Source: Candidatus Altimarinota bacterium (GTDB lineage Bacteria; Patescibacteriota; Gracilibacteria; BD1-5; UBA6164). From it: a DNA stretch of 7,431 nucleotides. Shown piece by piece: positions 1-7,431 of the stretch. The stretch covers positions 1 to 7,431 of the forward strand of contig JAMOTX010000043.1 in NCBI GenBank assembly GCA_027062145.1, in the 5' to 3' direction. A program made the translations under genes and the position numbers. Within the stretch, counting starts at the first letter, position 1; each line of letters opens with the position of its first letter. The notes below the pieces were generated by a model. The model was not told the DNA's origin. It worked only from the letters and a program-made list of their open reading frames with translations, and searched no databases.

Positions 1-1
1 A

Positions 2-856
2 AATGTAATTGATACAGAATGAAATAAAGTTGAGTGAGTAAAAATAGAATTATTAAATAATAGAAAATTTGCTTGAAAAAGTAATAATGAATGAGAATAT
101 GAATTTAATTTTAATTTTTCACCATTCTCTCATCTAAGATTTAAGGCATCAAAAACTTGATATTCAGATGGTTTTGGGACAGTTAGTATGAATAAAATAA
201 ATTCAGAAAAAACAAATATAATACTTGATTTTAAAATAGAAAATGCTAGTAATTATATTTTAATTAATGATGAAACTTCAAAAAAATATAAAAAATGAAG
301 GTATTATATAATTGAAACTGATAATTCTAAATATTTTATTCCAATAAATGGATTATCATATATTAATTGAAAAAAATACAAAAAAAATAATTTTAAAATC
401 TATACATACCTTTTTAAAAAATCATCTAACATGAATAATATGTTAGAAAACGATACTTTCGAACCGGTTTACTGATATGTTTGAAATATTATGAAAACAT
501 TTGGTATGCCTTATATACAATTTGTTGATGTTGAATCTGGTGAAGAATTATATATAAGATCTTCGAATCCTATGATATTACAGAATCAGATTTATCATAT
601 GAAAGAATTGTATGAAAATAGTGATCATATTTATGAAAAGATTACTGATCAAGATATGAAATTTTTAGTTAAAAAATCAGAAGAATTAGGATGATATCCT
701 ATTGATTTTAAATTTTTAACTGAGAACTGATTCTTGAGATGGCCTGCTTGGTGGTCTCTTGATAGAGTTACGTGAATTTGGAGTAATGTTGGTTCTAGAG
801 TTATTAATGAATGATGATTGGTTGAATTACCATTCTATCATATTAATGACAATTAA
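2..856 (+). CDS. Surface/secreted protein with carboxypeptidase-regulatory-like domain (5' partial)
   Basis: The frame is open from the window edge to a TAA at 854-856 (284 residues) when TGA is read as Gly; about 14 in-frame TGA codons occur. The start lies outside the window. Visible residues 1-63 resemble a carboxypeptidase-regulatory-like (transthyretin/Ig-like) domain: a D-T-E-G-N turn, EGVKIEL strand, NNEGEYEF hairpin and KTGYSDGFGTV strand. Such domains are usually structural modules of extracellular proteins. The remainder (about 70-284) matches no enzyme I know and ends in a Trp-rich stretch (residues 244-260, RWPAWWSLDRVTGIW), then an ELPFYH tail. Trp is TGG there while neighbouring Gly is TGA. 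Gene 2 follows after 30 bases on the same strand, so the two probably share a transcript. A surface or structural role is inferred; the missing N-terminus prevents a firmer call. Confidence 0.85.
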
Positions 857-886
857 TATTTATTTATATTTTAATAATATTTTATT

Positions 887-1282
887 ATGAAAAAAATTAT
901 TTGAGGTGTTGCTGTTGTTGTTATATTGTGAGCTTGAGCTTTTTACGCTATGAATTGAAATACTACTTTAGATACGGTTAGTGCAAATCCAGATTTTATT
1001 TGTAAAAAAGCTGTTACTGAACAACCTTGTGAACTTACTGATTACCCTGCTTCTTGTTCTGAATGGGATGCTTCTTGAAATAGAACATGTCCTTGAAAAG
1101 AAGCTACAGAAGTTTCTTATTATCTTATACGTACTAATTGTGAATCTGGTTATACAAAAGTTGCTAAAGGTTGAAATGTATGAGGGAACAGTGGAAGACA
1201 AGAATGAGATTATGTTTCTAATACAAAAGCTTGTGAAGTTATAGAATCTGATCATGTTGCACCTACAGGTGAAGTTAATTAA
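887..1282 (+). CDS. Small six-cysteine membrane-anchored or exported protein, function unknown
   Basis: This is a 131-residue protein with an ATG start and TAA stop, containing nine in-frame TGA read as Gly. Residues 1-22 form a Lys-Lys start followed by a Gly/Val/Ala-rich hydrophobic segment, i.e. a signal peptide or N-terminal anchor. No lipobox or type IV pilin cleavage motif is visible. The rest is polar with six cysteines at about residues 39, 48, 57, 68, 84 and 116, suggesting disulfides and an extracytoplasmic location. The C-terminus (DHVAPTGEVN) resembles the D-x-T-A-P linker that opens bacterial Ig-like repeats, including one in the next gene, yet the protein stops right there. GGN codons are relatively common (6 against 9 TGA). 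It sits 30 bases after gene 1 and 23 before gene 3, probably in one operon. I do not recognise a family. Confidence 0.85.
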
Positions 1283-1305
1283 TTTTATTTATTGCACAAA
1301 TAATT

Positions 1306-4300
1306 ATGTTTAAAACCAAAATATTTATATTCCTTATTTTAATATTTGTATTTAATTCAGTTAATGCTGCGTCTAAATATAGATATGTTTGTGATAATGA
1401 AGATTGTTATAATACAGAATATAAAGATATTTTGGATAATTATTATATGTATCCTGTAGAGAAATTATCAGTTGATAATTTCTCTACTTATATAGATAAT
1501 AAATTATGAGAATATAAAGATTATTATTGAGATATCACATTTGAAATAGTTGATTATTATAGTGGTTCATGATCTATTGAAGATAAAGTTTTAACTTTAT
1601 CTTGATTATTAAATATGAATGATGAATTTTATATCGCTAGTGAAAGTTTTTTGTTTTGAACGATAACAATTGAAGAAACTTTTGATAATTGAAAAGATTA
1701 TCTATTCGACTATTTTACTGATGTTATAGATGAACTTCATGATTGATTACCAGCTTGAGATAAAAAAAACAAACTTAGTGATATACTAATAAATATACTT
1801 TGATATAATATTGATTCAAATAAATTTAATATAAAAAATATATGTAATAACTATGCATGTTATAATTCAAATCAGGATAATGTATTATATACAAGTACGT
1901 GATCAAATGTATTTCTTTCTTGAAATGTAAAATATAGTAGTCAGTTTACTACTGATACTTTTGTGGTATCTAATGATTACAATATTTCAAAATTAATAAT
2001 TAAAGCTTGAGAATCTGTAGATTTTAATTTTTGATATGAAGATTATTTAGATTTTACTGATTCAGAAACTGAGTATGAATATAAGATTTATTATAATTTT
2101 GATTGAGATTCAGTTCCTTTAGAATCTGATTTTTTTCTAAAAGAAACTATTTATATAGATAATGATACATATGAAGTTAGATCAGATAATATTCAACCGG
2201 AATTTATCGACGATTTTATTGATATTACTGTATTAGATGATGATACAAAACAAATAAGAGTTTGAGTTAAAGAGTGAATAACACTATCAAAAGATGGAGA
2301 TATAAATTTTTATTTATCTGCTAAAAATATCACTTCTTGAGAAAGTTTTCCGATAACACTTATTAATAATATACCACTTGAAGTATTGCCAAATGATGAT
2401 ATCAAATCGTGATCTTGATTAATAACTTCTATATTTACACCTGAATTAAATTCAGATACAAATTGATTTAATCCAAATCATGTCTTTGATGTTGAATTCA
2501 ACCTTTATGATGAATTTTTAAATAAGCATTTTGATACAGTTGATTGATATTCAGTTGATATGTCAGCATGATCAGACTCAAGTATGCAATTATCAAGATT
2601 TTGAGAAGATAATTTTAAAAATAGTTTAGATTGAATTAATACAAATTGAGATAGAGCATTTAAATTTCAATTTAGATTTCCAACACCAGGTTATAAAAAT
2701 TTAGAATGATTTAATATTAGAGTTAAAAGTAAAATAGATAAAAATAGTTATGAATCTCCAGTTACTACTTTTTGATTGTATAATTTATTGCCATCAAACC
2801 TATATGATTGATGACAAAAAATGAATATATATATTAAAGCTCCTATTATAACAACTTTACCTGTTTCATGTGGACAAATAGTTAATGTAAATTTTGAATG
2901 TAAAAGTGATAATTTTAGTGGATGTGATACAACTTGAGATTGGCATCAACAATATACTACTGAAGCAGAAAATGGTACCAGTTGGACATGAACAATTATA
3001 GATAATGCAAATAATGAGCAAACATATACTTATACTATGAATCATGTTGATAAAACAGCACCAGTAATTTCTATGCTTAGAAATACAACTTTGTTAAATA
3101 ATAATTGATCATATGAGTATATTGTTAATTCAGATGACTTAAAATTTAAATTTTATGAATGAACAACTACTACATGTTCAGCAGAAGTTGCTTATGATAT
3201 AAAGGTTAATTGATTAACTTATTCTGGTTGAACTATATTATGAGAAAACTCTGAAATAATTTTTCCTTGATTTTTTGAAACATCATGAATACATAATCTT
3301 CATATAAAAGCTACTGATAAATATTGAAATGAAGCAACTTGAGCTGTTGATTTTGAATTATATGCTGATGAAATATCAACTTCAAATACAACATTATCAT
3401 TAAATGATAATACTATTAGAAATAAAATGTTTGCAAATAATTCAGATTTTTATGATTATAATCTTTATTTAAAGGATCATTATTGAAATCCTATAAAAAA
3501 TAAACAAATATTATGAATTAATTTTAATTGTTGAACTCATACTTGATGTTTAGATATAAATACAAGAATTGCGTCAGTTTGAGTCGATGCATTAGATGAA
3601 AGTTTAGTTATTTGAAATACTGATAATGATTGAAAAAAATGATTTAGAGTTAGTTCTTTAGCTCCTGGTGAATTTAGTGAAGTTGTTGATATAAAAATGC
3701 ATACATGGGATAATACAAATACTGACCAATCATTAATAAAAACTTATAGAATTTGATTACCTTCAGATTCATCATTGCCACCTTTATGAAAAAACTTTTT
3801 TAAGAAACCATTAAATTTAAATTTATATGTTTCAGACTGATCAAAACCAACCCTTTGAGTTAATCAAAAATATGATATTGAGTTAGTTAGAACTTCATGA
3901 AATAATTTAGTATTAGATAGTGATTCAAATTGAATTTTAGAAATAACAAAAAACTCTATAGTTAATCAAGTAAATTGACATTATTGGAATAAGTTTAAAA
4001 AAATATCTAATTTATTTCATTGAAATGATTTAAGTACTGAACTTTCTTTTAGTTGAACTGTAGATGCTAATTCCAATGTTTTGCAATGAATTAGTTTGTC
4101 TACTGAGGATATGTTAATTAAATATAAGCTCTGAGGTAAAACAATTGATTATAATATGGATAATTTTTCTTTAAATTCAAATTGTGATAGAAAAACTTTA
4201 TGATTAAAGGTTATATGAATAATTCAATGAGATTGAAAACAAATTTTAACTGGTCAACATGCAAATTTTTCTGATTTGACTAAATGATATTTAAGATCAA

Positions 4301-4896
4301 TAATTAGAAAAAATGCATATAAATTAATTAGAAATAGAGAAAGTTGAATAAATAATATAAATAATGTTTTATATATTAAATGAAATAAGTCTTATTCAGA
4401 TATAAAGGATTATTTAAATGAAAATGATACAATAATTGTAGAGGATTGAAACTTTATAATTGATGAAAATATTGATAAAAATATTTGAATTATTGTTTTA
4501 AAATCAAACTATTTAGTTCATAGTGATTATAATGTAATATGAAATATATATATATTAAATAATGTTACAGAAATAAAGGCATTAGTTTATTCAGATTGAG
4601 TATTAAGAAGTGCAAAAGCTAATTGAGATTCTTATTCTGATAATGAATTAGCTACAAAATTAACATTAATAGGTTCTGTTTTCACTAGAAACACTATATG
4701 ATGAGCTGTTCGTTGAGGTACAAATTTTACTTTGCCATGATGAGAAAAAACAACATATTTTGAAATTGCACAAATATATGATTTAAACTATATAAGAAAA
4801 GTAAAAACTACATGTAGTGGACTTTGAGATTATTCATTTTTAATTCAATATAATCCTGCTATTCAAATAAAGTCCCCTAAATGATTTGAATTTTAA
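1306..4896 (+). CDS. Large secreted adhesin-like protein with Ig-like modules
   Basis: This is a 1196-residue protein, open throughout when about 78 in-frame TGA are read as Gly (only about 13 GGN). Residues 1-21 form a signal peptide with a likely cleavage after VNA. The N-terminal half is rich in Asp, Tyr and Asn, with a repeated C-x4-C-Y-N motif at residues 29-36 and 180-187. Ig-like signatures follow: a strand-turn segment near 393-405, a DKTAP linker at 582-586, an ATDKYGNEAT strand near 669-678 and LKDHYGNPI near 722-730. Most other cysteines also lie in close pairs (532/540, 742/748), fitting disulfides. Residues about 1046-1196 form a separate module (IYILNNVTEIKALVYSDG, GSVFTRNTIGGA, YDLNYIRK, IQYNPAIQ) that I recall from large surface proteins of CPR-type bacteria. 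No enzyme motif or C-terminal anchor is seen. A surface adhesin or fibre role is inferred. A terminator overlaps the stop codon. Confidence 0.92.
1456..1487. repeat. Perfect 15-nt inverted repeat inside gene 3
   Basis: GTAGAGAAATTATCA (1456-1470) is followed after two bases (GT) by its exact reverse complement TGATAATTTCTCTAC (1473-1487). As RNA it would form a stem of about 14 pairs with a tetraloop. It lies about 150 bases downstream of the gene 3 start, in frame and coding for V-E-K-L-S-V-D-N-F-S-T. No T-tract follows, so it is not a typical terminator. Its function is unknown. Confidence 0.8.
1580..1603. repeat. Perfect 11-nt inverted repeat inside gene 3
   Basis: AAGATAAAGTT (1580-1590) and AACTTTATCTT (1593-1603) are exact reverse complements separated by TT. 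This is the second perfect hairpin within 150 bases in the 5' part of gene 3. It is AT-rich, so chance origin is more likely than for the 1456-1487 repeat. Confidence 0.6.
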
Positions 4897-4923
4897 AAAA
4901 GATTGTTTTATACAATCTTTTTT
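4895..4923 (+). terminator. Intrinsic terminator of the surface-protein operon
   Basis: AAAAAAGATTGT (4895-4906) pairs perfectly with ACAATCTTTTTT (4912-4923) around a five-base TTTAT loop. The descending arm ends in a run of six T, giving the usual A-tract, stem and T-tract form. The first arm begins inside the gene 3 stop codon (TAA 4894-4896). Being symmetric, it could work in both directions, although the next gene lies on the same strand. The stem is AT-rich, so its strength is uncertain. Confidence 0.8.
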
Positions 4924-4950
4924 AATTAATTTTTAATAAAATCTATAATA
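4924..4950 (+). promoter_or_regulatory. Candidate promoter/leader of the RnfD-like operon
   Basis: Only 27 bases lie between the terminator hairpin and the ATG of gene 4, with no Shine-Dalgarno sequence. TAAAAT at 4937-4942 is spaced such that transcription would begin at about 4949-4951, giving a leaderless or nearly leaderless mRNA. The corresponding -35 region would fall inside the terminator hairpin and is not a good match. This is inference from spacing only; in DNA this AT-rich, -10-like hexamers are common. Confidence 0.25.
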
Positions 4951-5907
4951 ATGTTTAATAAAATTTTTAAAATTTTTAAAGAAAACATACAAATTAATCA
5001 AACATTAATTTTATCATTTTTATTATTTTTAGGTGTTTATTTTTTTAAATTAGATATTTCTATTTTAGAAATAGTTACTATTTTTTCGACGGTGATAATA
5101 TTAGATGCAATTATTTTATATAAAATTAAATGAAATTTTGTTTTTCCTTTTTCGTGAATTAATGCTTGATTTTGAATTAGTTTTTTTCTAAGATCTGATG
5201 ATTTGATTATATATATATTCGCGGGTGTTATAGCAATTTTATGAAAATATCTAATTACTCATAAATGAAAACATTTTTTGAATCCTTCAAATATGGCAGT
5301 ATTTATTTCATTAATTATTTTTCCACAAATTGCATGGACTAATCCTTTACAATGGGGACAATCAGTTGAATTACAAAAATATATTTTAGCAATTTTTTCG
5401 GTATTAATTTTATGATTTTTTATAATAAATAGATTGAAAAAAATATTAAAGTTTAATTTTTTAGATTTAATTTTTTCATTTACATTAACACATATATTAT
5501 TGTTTTTAACAATTACTCAAGAAAGTAGTTTGAATTCATTTTTATTATTTTTTAACGTTTCTTTTTTAATTTTTGTTTTCTTCATGTTAACTGATCCAAA
5601 AACTAACCTTAAAACAAGTATATTTAGATTATTGTATTGATCTGCTGTAGCAATAACTTTTTACATATTGCAGTTTTTTATTAATGAAAATTATTCATTA
5701 TTATGATCATTATTTTTCATGACATTATTATTACCATTTTTAAGACTAATAGAGGATTATTATATAGAGAATAAAGCCAAAAAGTCAATATACTTTTTTT
5801 TGATTTTTATAGTATTTTTATTAATATTACTAAGTTATTTATATATTATTGAATGACCTATTGATTTATTATTTGATAATAGATGCAATATGTTATTTTG
5901 TAATTAA
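4951..5907 (+). CDS. RnfD/NqrB-like polytopic membrane protein
   Basis: This 318-residue integral membrane protein has about ten hydrophobic segments and ten in-frame TGA read as Gly. It resembles the NQR2/RnfD/RnfE family, membrane subunits of ion-translocating electron-transfer complexes. Diagnostic segments in order are FPFSGINAGFGISFFLRS (about 65-82), a KYL-x4-KGKH-x2-NPSN motif (99-114), W-x2-PLQWGQ (129-137) and FFMLTDPKT (210-218). The Gly of KGKH and several others are TGA, which supports code 25. I see no S-G-A-T-like motif of the kind that carries covalent FMN in NqrB and RnfD, so it may be a divergent, flavin-free relative. The C-terminus adds two Cys (312, 317). No other Rnf or Nqr subunit is in the window. 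Genes 5 and 6 follow at 20 and 24 bases, suggesting an operon. Family membership is fairly firm; substrate and coupling are unknown. Confidence 0.85.
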
Positions 5908-5927
5908 TTTATTTTTAAAAAAATATT

Positions 5928-6185
5928 ATGATAAAGAATATTTATTGAATTATTTGAATTTTGTTTTTATATTTAGCAGTGTCTTTGTTTATAAATATTT
6001 CAACTGATAATAAAATGTATAAATCTAATCCTTTAGTTGAAAGTATTTTTGCGAATATTACTTTTGACGGTCAAGATGAAAATACTTGGTACAATTCAGA
6101 TAATAAGTATGCAAAAGTTTCAGTTAGTCCAAACGCGATACCTGCACCTGTTGCAATAGTTGTAGTATCTAGGCATAGTCATTAA
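5928..6185 (+). CDS. Small membrane-anchored protein, function unknown
   Basis: This is an 85-residue protein starting at ATG 5928, which has two in-frame TGA (Gly) in its first ten codons, and ending at TAA 6183-6185. A later TTG at 5961 could also start the frame, but ATG 5928 keeps the full hydrophobic N-terminal segment (residues 3-24) and the same stop-to-ATG spacing as its neighbours. The middle (about 25-65) is polar and likely extracytoplasmic. The end is a short hydrophobic run, AIPAPVAIVVV, followed by SRHSH. No cysteines or family motif are seen. It lies 20 bases after the RnfD-like gene and 24 before the secreted gene 6, so it is probably co-expressed with them. It could be a small accessory subunit of a membrane complex, but that is only a guess from context. 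Confidence 0.75.
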
Positions 6186-6209
6186 TTTATTTTTTTAAAC
6201 AATTATATA

Positions 6210-7431
6210 ATGAAAAATTATATTTTTTTATCATTACTTATTCTTTTTAGTTTTTCTTCATTTTCATATGCTGTAGAAACTGGTACATGAACTGAAACTA
6301 AAGAAACACCAAAAAATATCAAAACAGAAGAGGATTTATGTTTTGAAATTTTAACTGAAAATATCAATTCACAGTATAATATCAATATAGCATCTGTAGA
6401 AGAGTCAGCTGAGGAATGAAATATTATTGATTTATCTACATATGAATCATTTAAAACACATACAGTTATAAATGATAAGCAAGTATACTTAAAGAACTCT
6501 GGTTTAAATTTATTTGCAGCAAAAAGAAATAACATATGAACTATTAAGGCTAATGGTGATTATATTTTATCTCAATTTGCTTGATTTTGAAATAAGACAA
6601 ATTTCACTTTTCCATTAAAAAGTTCAAATACAAATTATAGTAATGGTGATTTGTATCCAGACTTTAGGCAAAACATCATTTATACACATCATTTACTTGA
6701 TGGAACATTTGTTAGTTGCGGCTTCTTAAAAGTTAAGCCACAATGATCACATGATCTATATAGTATTTGACAATGAGATTATAAAACAAATAAATTTAAT
6801 TGATCTTGATTTGAACTTTTAAAAAATTCAGAAAAAAGAGAATGAAAGGATTGAGAAAAAGAATTTTTAGTTTGAAAAGTAAATGTTGCTGCAGATGATT
6901 ATTCAGATTCTTCATTGTTTAAAATAAATTTATTAACAGTTGCTTATAATAATAGAAGCTCATATTTTAATGAATTTGAAACTTTTCCTAAACAAGTAGC
7001 TTCAATGACTAATGCGGATAGTCAAAAAAATGGTATGACATGAGTTATGATTAACTTTTTTAATAAAGTTAAAGATGAAACATGCTTAAAGTTAGTACAC
7101 ACGAGTAATAGTTATCCTTCTAAATGTTGAAATAAAGCACAATCATTATCTTTTGTTGAAAAAATATTTAATTTTTTCATTCCATCAACTCATGCATCAA
7201 TTCAACCAGTAGACAATTATAAAATTATAATGAATAAATCTAGGGGGATAGTTATGTATGACTGATTACCTTTGGAATTGTATGAAAAAATAATGAAAAT
7301 TAATGATATAAATTTAAGAAATTCATTGATTGCAGCTATTTTACCAAATTTTGAAGATATTATAGATTATAAAAATAAGAATAAAATATTATTAAGTCCA
7401 TATGAAGAAGTTTTTTCTAAATGTGATATGG
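6210..7431 (+). CDS. Secreted protein of unknown function (3' partial)
   Basis: The frame is open from ATG 6210 to the window end (407 complete codons, no stop reached), with about 16 in-frame TGA read as Gly. Residues 1-21 form a clear signal peptide (Lys, a Phe/Leu/Ser-rich core, then SYA with cleavage before VE). The mature part starts with a Thr/Glu/Lys-rich linker. It then carries alternating polar and hydrophobic stretches suggesting beta structure (about 100-260), Cys at 44, 170, 292, 306 and 405, and a short hydrophobic patch near 313-331 (FVEKIFNFFIP). The final visible part (from about 350) looks more helical. No catalytic motif or family is recognised. Its place directly after the RnfD-like and small membrane genes suggests it acts outside the cytoplasmic membrane with them. 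Confidence 0.85.

Noticed and set aside
667..721. Nested inverted repeats (9-nt and 6-nt arms) in gene 1
   Set aside because: The outer arms are mostly A/T runs separated by 37 bases; not convincing as a structure.
1022..1140. Thrombospondin type 1-like repeat in gene 2
   Set aside because: Cys/Trp/Arg order is only vaguely similar; the W-S-x-C and C-G-x-G core is missing.
981..1244. Forward ORF in another frame of gene 2
   Set aside because: It is a Leu-rich shadow; the gene 2 frame has the signal segment, regular cysteines and junction spacing matching the other genes.
968..1255. Reverse-strand ORF of 95 codons
   Set aside because: It lies opposite gene 2, is Ser/Phe/Thr-rich as expected of antisense to AT-rich coding DNA, and has no start context or family resemblance.
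4944..4949. TATAAT as -10 box of gene 4
   Set aside because: It ends one base before the ATG, so transcription would start inside the gene. A similar TATAAT at 6206-6211 overlaps the gene 6 ATG; both are probably base composition.
5055..5073. 8-nt inverted repeat TATTTCTA/TAGAAATA early in gene 4
   Set aside because: Short and AT-rich; several of this size are expected by chance in this window.
6218..6535. Reverse-strand ORF of 105 codons
   Set aside because: It is antisense to the signal-peptide start of gene 6, which is open for over 400 codons on the + strand.
2..7431. Mycoplasma-type code (UGA = Trp), selenocysteine, or decayed pseudogenes
   Set aside because: TGA sits at Gly sites of known motifs, occurs some 130 times evenly in all genes, and the frames have no other stops; Trp at these sites would give an implausible composition.
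1..7431. tRNA, rRNA, CRISPR array, insertion sequence or riboswitch
   Set aside because: No cloverleaf, conserved rRNA segment, spaced direct repeats, transposase or structured leader was seen; gene gaps are at most 54 bases.

Overview
Organism. This is very AT-rich DNA (by eye only about 20-25% G+C). Under the standard code it gives only scattered short ORFs, but it becomes six long, same-strand, back-to-back genes if TGA is read as an amino acid. TGA falls where glycine is expected in recognisable families: the EG-V-I turn and K-GYSDG segment of a carboxypeptidase-regulatory-like domain, and the KGKH-x2-NPS motif of an RnfD/NqrB-like membrane protein. TGG is still used separately for Trp. 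By hand count there are about 130 in-frame TGA against about 40 GGN codons, and all five visible stop codons are TAA. This is genetic code 25 (UGA = Gly), known from Absconditabacteria (SR1) and Gracilibacteria (BD1-5). I cannot tell which of the two this is. CGA and CGG codons were not seen.

Layout. All genes are on + and are separated by 20-54 bases, so the window is nearly all coding. (1) 2-856: C-terminal part of a secreted or surface protein with a carboxypeptidase-regulatory-like (Ig-fold) domain and a Trp-rich tail. (2) 887-1282: small, membrane-anchored, six-cysteine protein. (3) 1306-4896: 1196-residue secreted adhesin-like protein with a signal peptide, Ig-like modules, paired cysteines and a C-terminal module of a type I associate with surface proteins of these phyla. 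A perfect 12-bp hairpin terminator (4895-4923) overlaps its stop codon. (4) 4951-5907: polytopic RnfD/NqrB-like membrane protein. (5) 5928-6185: 85-residue membrane-anchored protein of unknown function. (6) 6210 to the window end: secreted protein of unknown function, incomplete at its 3' end.

How they fit together. Genes 1-3 look like one envelope or surface operon ending at the terminator. Genes 4-6 look like a second membrane/export operon in which an RnfD-like subunit occurs without visible Rnf/Nqr partners but with two unrecognised exported proteins. The unexplained items are the lone RnfD-like operon, two perfect inverted repeats inside the 5' part of gene 3, a recurrent T-rich element after the stop codons, and the absence of Shine-Dalgarno sequences.
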